Source: Chara braunii
Taxonomy: Eukaryota > Streptophyta > Charophyceae > Charales > Characeae
NCBI GenBank assembly: GCA_003427395.1
Contig: BFEA01000381.1
Location: 327,687 to 357,280, forward strand
Direction of reading: 5' to 3'
Length of the DNA: 29,594 nucleotides
Position 1 is the first letter of the stretch. Every line of letters starts with the position of its first letter. The position numbers and the translations under genes are program-made. Below are positions 1 through 8,981 of the stretch, one piece after another. The notes under the pieces are model-generated. The model did not search any database. It was not told the origin of the DNA and saw nothing but the letters and a program-made list of their open reading frames with translations.

Positions 1-1139
1 TTGACCCCTTTAGTATGTGTGATGTTGTGCGTATGGTTGCAGGTATGTATGGAAGAATCTCGATTGAGTCTTGTTGAGTGATTATGTTTTGGATCCAGAT
101 GGGCAACCCACACAATTGTCGTGAGAGTTAACTACCACACAACTCTATGTTTTTTACTATGATTGTTTTTTTTCTCGTTTTGATATTGTGACAAGTAAAG
201 TAGGCATATGTTCGGATGACCCGTATGAGGCTATGCGACCATGTGCTTACGCTGTCTTTTCCCTCGTTGGTTCAGTTGGTCAAACGTTAGTCCTGAGCTT
301 GGATTTCGAGGTCCTTGCCCAGGACGTCCCAGGTCCTAGGCTCGGCGCAGAAGGAGCTACCCCTCGCGTGGAGGCTGAGTTGCTTACTCACACGGCGCTG
401 TTCCAGGGAGACAGAAGCACCACTAGGCTGAGGGGGCTGTCCCCCAGCAACTTGGTCCGGCGAGGTGTTCAGGTTCCTCCTGCTGAATGTCAAATGTTCC
501 TTTTCTCTTTCCTTGTTTTAATTTATTTTGGTGGAACGATAGCGCCAGACAACTCACCACCGCTCCGAATTCCTTTCTGCCCTAGGGACCATCTTACCCC
601 GCACCCTTTGGGACACCTCAGGGTGCAGAAGATGGTAAGGCTCTCAGGCCAGTTTTGCGCTCGCTAAAGGGTTGCTCCCCTTAGCGCGCACTTCAACCGA
701 CGCCTGGGCGTCGAGAGCGACCCCATGGCTCGAGTGAGGCCACTCGGGTATGGGCACCACATAATGCGCCGTCATCACGACTCCTTACGTAGGACTGCAT
801 CGCCGGTCGGTATAGGAAAGTCCTGCGTCCTCGGGGTTTTATACTACACCACGCGCGCAGCACGTACCAATTTTCGCATTCAAGAGTTATGGGTCAAGCA
901 GAAAGGACAAAAGCGCGTTATGGCCAGTAGACCCGAGTTTTGGTACCGTGAGACGACGCGTGGGCGAGGTACCAGTCCTAGTTGGCCTATGGGGATCCGC
1001 GTACGAGCCTCCAACGTCTCGAACATCGAGTTGCCTATGGGTCTGGTTTTGGGCATCATCCGCACGCATCTTTTGTGTTGGCCTACCCCTTCCATTTGAT
1101 AAGGCCTATCAGACTATACGAGGGGGAATATGGGCTAGG
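1..1139. other. Non-coding stretch, no gene recognised
   Basis: Several short open frames lie here on both strands, but they overlap each other and none shows a recognisable domain or plausible composition. The DNA is mixed, with T-rich runs near 150-180 and a GC-rich part from 300 on. A hairpin with stem CGACGC/GCGTCG sits at 698-713, and a GCTAAAGGG/CCCCTTAGC foldback at about 663-685. Part of it (about 540-760) resembles 2400-2640. It may be old retroelement flank, but that is inference. Confidence 0.6.
540..760 (+). repeat. Diverged direct repeat, copy 1
   Basis: This segment shares ordered islands with 2400-2640: a CAGGGTGCAGAAGA block, then CAACCGAC followed by TGGG, GTCG and CGACCC, then CGAGT and CCAC further on. 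Similarity between the islands is weak, so the copies are old. Both carry the same short hairpin (698-713 here), with one base pair changed from A-T to G-C. They could be fragments of one repeat family or of ancient LTRs. Confidence 0.45.
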
Positions 1140-1176
1140 CAGAGGGAGAAAAGGGGGTGACCCTTTTCTCTATCTG
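1140..1176. repeat. Hairpin, 16-bp stem
   Basis: The arm CAGAGGGAGAAAAGGG at 1140-1155 pairs with CCCTTTTCTCTATCTG at 1161-1176 across a GGTGA loop, with 14 of 16 positions matching. It is purine-rich on one arm. No function is evident. Confidence 0.6.
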
Positions 1177-1245
1177 CGTTTGTTTCCTCTTTTGAGTTTT
1201 CATAGTTGGACGTTGTAGTCCGTGTGTGGCATACTGCGTAGCCAC

Positions 1246-1436
1246 ACGGGCCCTAGAGGGCCCGTCCCGCACTTTCAGGCTAAAAGCCTAGAAAATAGGG
1301 CTTACAGGCCCCGGTCGTTTCAGCCTGAAACTAAAAAACGAGGGCCTGCAGGCCCTATTCCGTTTTCAGCCTATTTCTGGGCCTTTCAGGCCCAGAGGCT
1401 TTTCAGCCTGAAACGGAGGGCCATTTTCAGGCCCTC
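1246..1436. repeat. Cluster of seven short GGCC/CAGCCTG palindromes
   Basis: Within 190 bp are ACGGGCCCT/AGGGCCCGT (1246-1265), AGGCT/AGCCT (1277-1289), GTTTCAG/CTGAAAC (1317-1331), the perfect 16-mer AGGGCCTGCAGGCCCT (1341-1356), GGGCCT/AGGCCC (1379-1393), TTTCAG/CTGAAA (1401-1413) and GAGGGCC/GGCCCTC (1416-1436). The same AGGC, GGCCT and CAGCCTG words are reused in each. No open reading frame explains the pattern. Confidence 0.75.
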
Positions 1437-1730
1437 ATTGTGTTCGACCTACCCTAAGACTCAGGCAAAAAAACAGGGTTTCGGAAACAGGCTATTTCTG
1501 GCCTGTTCCCCACGACAGCTCGAGCAGGAGCAGCAGGCAGCCCCTGCCTCCCTTCGGCATTGGCAAGAGCAGCCTCCTGGACTGCCTCGCCTGCAGTCAG
1601 GAGGCACCCGAGTAGTACATAGGAGGTTCCCATGCACTTCACGGGTAGGTAGTTGAACAGTAGGCACGAGTAGTCTTCAGGATTCGGCCGCAGCACTCAG
1701 GAGGAGCGCTGCCAGGAGTAGCTTAGCGCT

Positions 1731-1796
1731 AGCAGTAGTCTTCAGCGCTGGGCGCTAGTAGCCATAGCAGTAGTCTTCAGCGCTGGGCGCTAGTAG
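1731..1796 (+). repeat. Tandem direct repeat, 31 bp at 35-bp period
   Basis: A 31-bp unit starting AGCAGTAGTCTTCAGCGCTG occurs at 1731-1761 and again at 1766-1796 without a mismatch. Related words (GCGCT, AGTAG) are scattered upstream from 1660. The rest of 1437-2400 is non-coding: a GCAG-rich stretch, then GA and TCTTC low-complexity DNA. Confidence 0.85.
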
Positions 1797-1928
1797 GTGG
1801 TAGTGGTAGTGTGGGAGAGAGATGGCTGTCGGAGGCGAGCGAGACTTACCTTTGGCGCCATAACTCCAGCTCCATTTTCGAGGTACCTGCATCAAGGCAC
1901 CATCTTCACAGGTTAGTACTGGACACAA

Positions 1929-1950
1929 AGAGAGAGAGAGAGAGAGAGAG
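1929..1950. repeat. (AG)n microsatellite
   Basis: A run of AG dinucleotides is followed directly by TTCTTC repeats. A second short GAGAGAG run lies at about 2031-2042. Simple-sequence repeat with no further content visible. Confidence 0.9.
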
Positions 1951-2399
1951 TTCTTCTTCTTCGTCTTCTATGTCCACCATCTCTTCTTCCCCTCTCACCA
2001 CCTGACTTCTCAATATCAGCGGACTACTACAGAGAGAGAGAGTTGTGACTTGGGACTTGACGACATTGGACCCCGACTCGACATTTGGGATTCAGACATT
2101 TCGACGAGGGACTATTTGGGCCTGTGCCGAAGACTTGGTGTTGACGACATTCCCATCGTCCCCTCCTCTTCGTCTAGCCCCCTTCTTCTTCGTCTGTGTA
2201 CGATTGGGGCTGGTGCAGTCTTCCTGTGTGAAGCGCCAGACCCCTTTCACACCATGGAACGATGATGATGATGTTTGTTCAGGGCTGCATTGCAATATTG
2301 ATTGTTCGGATCATTGGTATCTAAGTCTTCCGCTACGCTATCTTGTACTTTGTATTGAGAGGTTGGTTTTTGTTCTAGTCTGCACCGTTACAGTATGCA

Positions 2400-2640
2400 A
2401 CACCGTGGCAGCCGCCAAACTCAGACCCCTTGATCCGTGGCCGCCACGACAGCTTGAAGCTGTGTCTACTCAACCCCTCTGCACAGGGTGCAGAAGAGGG
2501 TGTGGTCGTGAACCGCGCATGGCGGTTGTCTAGCGCCGAGAAGGTAACTCCTCTACAAGCTTGTCAACCGACACTTGGGTGTCGGACACGACCCTCGAGA
2601 TTATCAAGGGCCGCGTGAATACGAGTACCACGTAGGACCC
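2400..2640 (+). repeat. Diverged direct repeat, copy 2
   Basis: Partner of 540-760. The matching hairpin is at 2568-2585, arms CCGACAC and GTGTCGG with loop TTGG, against CGACGC and GCGTCG with loop CTGG in copy 1. The A-T to G-C exchange keeps the stem. DNA from here to 3265 has no recognisable gene; a minus-strand open frame at 2971-3336 lacks any known motif. Confidence 0.45.
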
Positions 2641-3267
2641 CATCAACGCGAATGCTTGCATATGCCCGCATGGCTGGTCGATGTGAGGAGGCCATGCGCT
2701 CGCACGACTCTTATACGAAAATCCAGCGAGCGATATCTATCTGATTCTCGCTGCAGAAAATCATGGGTTGGATACTGAAGGGACTAGGAGTGTTGTTGCG
2801 TTGTTGTGTTGTTGTGTCGTGTGTTTTTGGATGCGAGTGTTTTGGTGTAACGCGTGGTGTGTGTGATGCGTCCTGGTCGACCGACGCCGAATCGCGTTTG
2901 GGACCTCAGCCCCCCAGTGCGTTGATTCGCGTACGGGTTCGATCTTTGGGCGTTTGACCGCACGTGCCCCCTATGCTACAGCGAACGAGAAACGCCCTCG
3001 GCTGGGCCACCTCTGCAATTGCATACGAAAAGCTTTCGCATGTGGTTCAGTAGCTCGGAGGGGGATACACCCACCTAAGGGATGGTGACAGCTCCCGCAG
3101 GTGGAGGTAAGCGGTGTCTCGCGTGACCTTGTCCTGTCGTAGGGGCTCGCGAGAGGTACGGTTGGCGCCCTCGGACGGAGCGGCAAATGCTCTCCGCGAC
3201 AAGTCCTGCAAAATCCTGCGTGACGCGGCCGGGAGGGTCCCCGTGCGGGACCGATGCGCTCGACAGG

Positions 3268-3287
3268 TGGCGCTGTTGCCGGGGATC
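3268..3287 (+). other. Candidate retroelement primer-binding site (tRNA-Asp)
   Basis: TGGCGCTGTTGCCGGGGATC is complementary, with one mismatch, to the conserved 3' end of plant-type tRNA-Asp including CCA. It lies two bases after CGACA at 3261-3265, a plausible LTR 3' end (CA), and 341 bp before the first gag ATG. That is the right order for a Ty3/gypsy 5' LTR, PBS and leader. The upstream LTR could not be matched to the 3' LTR beginning at 8600, so its link to element 1 is uncertain. Confidence 0.5.
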
Positions 3288-3628
3288 TCGGCTGCCTACC
3301 GGGGTCCTTAAGAGAACGAACCCAGGTTAAGTGCAAGCTGATGATCTAGGCAAAATGACAAACCCCTATGTTTTGGATTGTCTTATATAAGATGAACGTA
3401 TATGGTATAAAAGTCGTGGTACTGACAATAAGGTATATAATAAGGATACGTGATTAGGAGTCCGTCTAAAGATTGCATGTATGGTTTGGATAACTAGTAG
3501 TAGAGTAGTTAGTTGAACTTAGGTGGAACGGCTAGGTATGACCTAGGACAAGTCCTTGGAACTTGACAAGCTGTCTGATGGGCTATCGTTCTTATTCCTA
3601 CCAGGGTGGGTAGAAAAAGGATATAAAG

Positions 3629-4915
3629 ATGTCGGACGCAGATGGAATCGAGCGAGGCCCGGCTGCTACGCCGGAAGACTTTGTCAAGGCCATTGAGAAG
3701 AGAGAGTTGGCACGACTGCAAGTGTCGAAAGTTGACATCTTCCTGTTTGAAGGAGAGAGGGTGTCTAAATGGCTAGAGCTATTGGAACAGATCACAGGCG
3801 AGGCATCGGATGAAGATGAGTTCAAACTACTACCCATATATATTTGGTGGGAAATCCGGCCTCAAATAATGAAGGTGGCTGCTGGAGCAGGGGGAGATTG
3901 GGCCAAGTTCAAGGGAGAGATGCAAGCTCCTGGGCCCATGCAGCCTATGAAGTGGATGCCTAAGATACATTTGATGAGTCCCAAGCCCTTCTCTGGGGAT
4001 AGGAAGAAGGATGAGGACTTAGACACCTGGGTGAGGACTGTGCCTACTTATGTGAGGCACAAGCTCACGAGGCCAGAGCAGGAAGTTGTAGTGGCTGCCT
4101 CCTTCTTAGAGGGGTCAGCAGCCCGCTCGTTGAATGGCTTAGTGCAACAACAGGGCTACGGTCAAAACTTCGATGCCTGGGCACAGGCTCAAACATTGGA
4201 AGAGTTCGTACGGTTCGTGTACAACAGGTGGCATGACCCGCAAGGGGCTTAGAGAGCCCAAGGATACCGTAGAGCGACTACTCGTGGTACCTGGTGTGCG
4301 CTTTGACCAGCAGGTTCTCCTGACGGATTACCTAAGTGCCTACCTGCAGAGGTAAGGACCAAGCTGGTTGATGAGGCCTATGTTGAACAGCACAGCTTCG
4401 CTACTTTTAGTAAGAAAGCTCAGGACATAGAGGCAAAGTTGGGATCTGCGCATAAGGCATCCCATGATGGTAGAAAGAGACTGCCCCAAGACTGGAAGAA
4501 GAAGGGTCAGTTAATGTTCGTTGACCATGATGGTCAAACGACTGAGATTGACGATTTCCCATACCTTGGGGAGTTAACAGAGAAGGATGGGGCCAGCGAG
4601 ACTTCGGATGGGGGAGTCGTGGCACCCATCTAGGAAAAGGCTAGGGGGACCGGGAAGAAGAAGGTAGTGTGGTCCGCGGGTCAGGGAGACCAAGGGACAC
4701 CCGCATGGGTGAAGATTGGTTTGGACTACGAGGTGTGGAGGGACCGAGTTGCTAGGGGCACTTGCATGAGCTGTGGCAATTATGGCCACACGTTGCGTAC
4801 ATGCCGAGGCAAGAAGGTCACAACGAAGGTAGCCTCACCAACCGTGGTGGGCTTATCTTCGAAACCTGGGAGTGTTTCTGCGAGCAGCTCACAGGGAAAC
4901 ACATCGGGCCAGTAG
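3629..4915 (+). pseudogene. Element 1 Gag (capsid/nucleocapsid), frameshifted
   Basis: Gag forms the virus-like particle that packages element RNA in the cytoplasm. The reading starts at ATG 3629 and runs 207 codons to a stop at 4250. It continues in another frame to about 4355, returns to the first frame, and passes a stop at 4631. The central part (about 3960-4240) has the helix-rich look of a retrotransposon gag domain (LDTWVRTVPTYVRHKLTRPE). A CCHC zinc knuckle, CMSCGNYGHTLRTC with spacing C-x2-C-x4-H-x4-C, is intact at 4763-4804. The frame ends at TAG 4913, and protease follows in a different frame. Two shifts and one stop make it non-functional as read. Confidence 0.8.
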
Positions 4916-4974
4916 GAGTGTTAGCCGCTCTTACTCGTGCTGAAGTGGTAACGTTGCCTTCCCCACTTTAGGCG

Positions 4975-5703
4975 TTGGCCAAGGCTAGAGACCCACGCAT
5001 CGCCCCGCAGACACATTCATACCCACTGACGCCATGTTCGAGAGATGTGTCTGAGGCCCTAGAAGGGTTAGAGACTGAGTGGTCAGGAAAGGACCCGAGG
5101 GACTCTCGGGCGATGATTAGTAGAGGTCCAAAGGGTGAACATTTCGTGGTAGAAGTAGATGTAGGTGGCCGCAAGGTTGGCGCCTTCGCAGACATAGGCT
5201 CTACACGAAATTTCATCAGTCGTGCTTGTGTGGATAGACTGCGCTTAGGGGACCAAGTGCAGCGGCTTAGCAGAANTGTAGCTTCTGCGCTAGCCAAAAA
5301 GCACCAAATGGTTGTCAAAGACTATGTCAAGGACGTAGCCTGCACCTTCTCCTATGGAGGAGGGGAAGTGATCCACAAGATCTCCTTCCTGGTGAGCGAC
5401 GAACTGCCATTCGATATGCTACTAGGCATGTACTACCTCGAGGTCTCGCAACCTCAGTTTGACTGGGATAGAAAGGTGTTGATCCACAAATTGCCCAATG
5501 GTAAAACTGTTAGATTGCAGAAATATAAAGCTAGCAGTCTAATAGAAAATTATGGGTGTATGTGCGCTTCATCCTTCTATAACTACTATAAGCAGAATCC
5601 AGAGAAGGGCATGTATCTAGTCTTTGTCTCTGAGAAAGGGGAGGCCGTTAAATCACCTCCAGAGATAGAAAGAGTCGTCGCACAATATTCAGACCTTTTT
5701 TAG
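4975..5703 (+). pseudogene. Element 1 aspartic protease and linker to RT
   Basis: The retropepsin would cut the Gag-Pol polyprotein. The region after KGEHFVVEVDVGG carries the active-site strand as ADIGSTRNFIS, where the family has D-S/T-G; isoleucine in the second place is unusual and probably inactivating. The second conserved strand reads PFDMLLGMYYLE (family: FDVILGMDWL). One ambiguous base at 5276 leaves one residue unknown. A TAG at 5701-5703 ends the frame, but RT continues after it in the same frame, so this is one substituted codon in an otherwise continuous pol. Confidence 0.8.
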
Positions 5704-6438
5704 GAGCCCATACGCGTGGTAGAAAGGGAGGTTGTCCGTGCAATAGAGGTTGTCCCAGGTAGTAAGGTGCCTAGAGGACGAATCTATAGGATGTCTCCTG
5801 CGGAGTTAGATGAGTTTCGCCGCCAACTCAAGGAGCTCACAGAGAAGGGATGGATCCGGCCTAGTACCTCCCCTTACGGTGCACCAGTCTTATTTGTCCC
5901 AAAGAATGGAGGTCCATTAAGGATGTGCATTGACAATAGGGGCCTCAATGCCATCACCGTTAAGAACGTGGAGCCCCTACCCCGCATCGACGACCTCTTG
6001 GATAGAGTGCAGGGATGCCGGTACTTCACCAAGATAGATTTGAAGTCCGGATACCATCAAATTGTCGTTAGACCTGAGGACCAGCACAAAACCGCATTTC
6101 AGACCAGGTACGGTCTGTACGAGTTTGTGGTGATGCCCTTTGGTCTATGCAATGCACCTGGTACGTTCCAGCACGCGATGAACAAGATTTTTCATGACTA
6201 CTTGGACAAGTTTATCGTCGTTTACCTCGACGATATTCTCATCTTTAGTAGGACTGTAGAGGAGCACACTGAGCACTTGAAAACAGTGCTAGGTCTCCTA
6301 AGACAGCACCAGTACAAGGTTAACTTGGACAAATGCGAGTTTGGTCGCACCAAGATCTTGTACTTGGGTCATGAAATCTCAGCAGATGGACTGAGGCCGG
6401 AAGATGCCAAGGTGGCTAGCATACGTGAGTGGCCTTGA
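5704..6438 (+). pseudogene. Element 1 reverse transcriptase
   Basis: RT copies element RNA to cDNA. Visible motifs are KGWIRPSTSPYGAPVLFVPK, LRMCIDNRGLN, PLPRIDDLLD, FTKIDLKSGYHQI, TAFQTRYGLYEF, MPFGLCNAPGTFQ, the catalytic FIVVYLDDILIFS at about 6210-6245, and LYLGHEIS. All three catalytic aspartates are present (KIDLKSG and YLDD). The frame is closed by a TGA at 6436 inside the conserved EWP-x-PQTV segment, consistent with a single CGA-to-TGA transition, and goes on in the same frame into the connection domain. The catalytic core itself appears intact. Confidence 0.9.
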
Positions 6439-7020
6439 CCTCAGACAGTTACTGAGGTCAGATCGTTTTTGGGGATGACGGGCTACTATCATCCATTTGT
6501 GAAGAACTATAGTACTATAGCTTCCCCATTGACAGATCTAACTCGACTTGACACCCCTTGGGAGTGGACTGAAGAGTGTGAAGCAAGCTTCAAGAAATTG
6601 AAGTATGCTCTGACACACTACGAAGTTCTCAAACTTNCGGATCCTGACAAGNCATTNNTNGTGACCNCANANGCTAGCCAATATGGCATAGGCGCGGTCC
6701 TTGCGCAACAGGAAGGGCCCAAGTTGAGACCGATCGAGTACATGAGTAAAAAGATGCCTTCTCAAAAGTTAGCTAAGTCCACTTATGAGAGAGAGCTCTA
6801 CGCCCTGTACAAAGCGCTAGTTCATTGGAGACATTACCTCCTGGGAAAATTCTTCTATGTGAGGTCTGACCATGAGACTTTGCGGTGGATTAAGACACAG
6901 CCTGTGTTGTCAGACGCACTCAAGAGATGGATTCAAGTGATAGACGTGCATGACTATCAACTTAATCCTATCAAGGGTACGTACAACAAAGTGGCTGATG
7001 CACTATCAAGAAGGGCAGAT
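6439..7020 (+). pseudogene. Element 1 RT connection and RNase H
   Basis: RNase H removes the RNA strand during cDNA synthesis. The connection begins with TEVRSFLGMTGYYHPFVKNY. The RNase H strand that should read TTDASQYG is partly masked: ambiguous bases at 6637, 6652, 6657, 6658, 6660, 6667, 6670 and 6672 hide the first catalytic aspartate. Downstream, YERELYALYKALVHWRHYL contains the catalytic glutamate, RSDHETLRWI the second aspartate, and NKVADALSRR is the conserved end. Apart from the ambiguous bases the frame is open. Element 2 shows the same strand clearly as TTDASQYS near 24120. Confidence 0.85.
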
Positions 7021-8300
7021 TATTTGGGCGCGCTAGTTACTGAGTTTGGCATATCTGACGAATTCACTCGATCGCTGGTGGAAGCCTATCAGGGAGATCC
7101 AGTCATCCGTAGATTCCAAGCAAAGGACAAAAAGACTTTGGACGAATTTATGATAGTAGATGGCTTGCTGTTTCTCGAGAAGGCAGGGAATAAAAAACTA
7201 TGTGTTGCTAATAGCGAGTCTTTGCGTAGTTTATTTTTAGGAGAATGTCATGATGTTACTGGTCATTTTGGCTATAGAAAGACATCAGCGAACTTAGTGC
7301 AAAGATTTTGGTGGCCTTCTATGTTGGAAGATGCAAAACGTTATGTTGAAACCTGCCATGTTTGTCAAAGGGAGAAACCAAGGACTCAGGCTCCGCTTGG
7401 ATTGATCAACCTTGTCGATCCCTGAAGGACCAGGCCAGAGTGTGTCCATGGATTTCATGGATACCCTTGTGACCAGCAGGTCAGGAAAGAGACACATCTT
7501 TGTCATAGTGGACCGTTTTACCAAGTATGTCAGGCTGCTCGCAATGCCTGGAACTGCTAAAACTGACTTTGTCATCAGACTCTTCATGGATAACTGGGTA
7601 AGGGATTTTGGTCTACCTACGACTATTGTTACTGATAGGGATGTCAGATTCACGAGCGAACTGTGGCAGTCTACTGCTGAAGAAATGGGCACAAAACTCC
7701 AAATGACTTCAGGAAATCATCCTGAGTCAAATGGTCAAGCGGAACAAATGAAAGGAGTAGTACAGCAATTGCTTAGCACTATATCAAGCCAAGTCAGGAC
7801 GACTGGGACGAGAAACTACCTCTCGTTGCCAGCCTGTACAACAACGCTGTGCATAGTACTACAGGCATGACTCCCAACCAACTGCATCTTGGTTGGAAGC
7901 CTCGAACCGCCCTTGACTTTCTGCTACCAGAAAGAGATCCTACTGCAGCACCCGGCAGCATAGAGTTTGCTGTCAAGTATGAACAGATGCTGCAGCAGGC
8001 CGTTGAATATATCAGGAAATCTCAGGAAGCAAAGATTGCATCTGAGAATAAGCATAGACGGCCTTCTAACTTTCAGGTAGGCGAGAGAGTCTAGATCAAG
8101 TCCGTTGAGCTTGGGCAGGAGTTAGGCATATCTCGCAAGCTAATGCCACAGTACTTTGGGCCCTGGGAGATCTTAGACATTGTAGGAGATCAACCAGACG
8201 GTCCTTCATATGTAATCCGCATCCCACCTCACTTGCGGACCTACCTTGTGTTCAATGCCTCTTAGATAGCACCCTTTGCTGCTACTGAGCAATTCCCTTC
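7021..8300 (+). pseudogene. Element 1 integrase, two frameshifts and two stops
   Basis: Integrase inserts the cDNA into the genome. The N-terminal zinc-binding HHCC module is present (CHDVTGHFGYRKT at about 7246, then CHVC at about 7355). The D-D-35-E core follows: first Asp in SMDFMDTLV (about 7447), second in VTDRDVRFTS (about 7630), Glu in HPESNGQAEQM (about 7720). The frame shifts near 7412-7425 and back near 7790, splitting the core. The C-terminal part (FQVGERV, then MPQYFGPWEIL and SYVIRIP) is interrupted by TAG at 8092, a likely TGG-to-TAG change, and TAG at 8263. Confidence 0.85.
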
Positions 8301-8310
8301 CAGAAGATCA

Positions 8311-8559
8311 ATGTTGCCCCCAACCATGGATGGCGAAGTGGACATTGACCAGATCGTCGAGCATCGAGTGATGCCTGTTCCTCGACCATCAGGCAGAGGG
8401 CGACCTCCTAAGCCAAGAATGCAGTATCGTGTGAGCTTCAGACATCATCTGGATCCTAAAGAAGACCGGTGGTTCACACGAGAAGAACTCATGAGAACAG
8501 CACCTCAAGTGATCGCAGGCTATGAAAGAGCACTCAAGGGGAAGATGCCTGCAGAATAA
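8311..8559 (+). CDS. Element 1 chromodomain-like C-terminal tail
   Basis: Eighty-two codons in the pol frame, open up to a natural TAA at 8557. The order IVEHRV, then QYRVSFRHHLDPKEDRWF, then ELMRTAPQVIAGYE follows the chromodomain pattern (I/V-x-HR, Y-x-V-x-W/F, D-x-W, EEL, a final helix). A proline/arginine-rich insert lies between the first two strands. In chromoviruses this segment binds modified histone tails and steers integration to heterochromatin. The match is by pattern only. In the living element it would be the end of the integrase, not a separate gene; the ATG at 8311 is simply the first after the stop at 8263. Element 2 keeps the same stretch. Confidence 0.6.
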   Translation: MLPPTMDGEVDIDQIVEHRVMPVPRPSGRGRPPKPRMQYRVSFRHHLDPKEDRWFTREELMRTAPQVIAGYERALKGKMPAE

Positions 8560-8585
8560 GAGACTTCTCAGAGGACTAACGAAGT

Positions 8586-8599
8586 AAAGGAGGAGGGAA
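8586..8599 (+). other. Polypurine tract of element 1
   Basis: AAAGGAGGAGGGAA directly precedes TG at 8600, the expected layout of a plus-strand priming site next to a 3' LTR. Element 2 has the equivalent at 27062-27074. Confidence 0.75.
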
Positions 8600-8940
8600 T
8601 GCGAGGATCAGGGTCCTTGGTAGGCCTATCGGGCCCTGCTTGCAGCATTACCCGCCCTAAGTGAAGGCGGAGGTGCCCGCCCTAAGTGAAGGCGGGCCTG
8701 GCTTTTTGCAAGAGGCCCTCGGCTGTCAATTTCATATTTGGGGTCCAGGCAGTTGCGACGCGCCAGTTGGTTGAGAGAAACACAGGCTGAGCAACAAAGA
8801 CACTTCCACGGCCCTCTGGGCCTTTCCAAAGAATGCATGCCCTGGGCGTGATTCGCAGCCTCATACAGAGACAGTTGGGCGCCCAACCGAACGAGGCCCA
8901 GCAACCCAGTATGTTTCTTTGAGTGAAGTCCATTTTATGC
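8600..8940 (+). repeat. Start of element 1 3' LTR, truncated
   Basis: It begins with TG after the polypurine tract. The first ~130 bp share GGGCCCTGC and CCGCCCTAAGTGAAGG words with the element 2 LTR at 27075. The hairpin word is present twice (8651-8670 and 8676-8696). A part at about 8795-8910 matches 14935-15050 in reverse orientation. No TG...CA end is visible before element 3 begins, so the LTR is probably cut. The exact end, somewhere in 8910-8970, is uncertain. Confidence 0.6.
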
Positions 8941-8981
8941 CTGTCACAACGCGTGGACAAGAGAGAAGAGAGAGAGAGGCT

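Larger units (their letters stand above)
3268..8940 (+). mobile_element. Ty3/gypsy element 1 (chromovirus-like), defective
   Basis: Domain order is gag, zinc knuckle, protease, RT, RNase H, integrase, chromodomain-like tail, polypurine tract, 3' LTR start. Integrase after RNase H marks Ty3/gypsy rather than Ty1/copia, and the C-terminal chromodomain-like segment suggests a chromovirus. The pol reading frame is nearly continuous, broken by TAG at 5701, TGA at 6436, a shift near 7412-7425, a return shift near 7790, and TAG at 8092 and 8263. This is moderate decay, so insertion is younger than that of elements 2 and 3. The 5' LTR is not identified and the 3' LTR appears cut short where element 3 begins. 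Confidence 0.85.

Noticed and set aside
2971-3336. 121-codon minus-strand frame
   Set aside because: No recognisable motif, GC-rich, and it overlaps the candidate PBS. More likely chance.
7294-7692. 132-codon minus-strand frame over integrase
   Set aside because: Shadow of the clearly coding + strand, which carries the integrase motifs.
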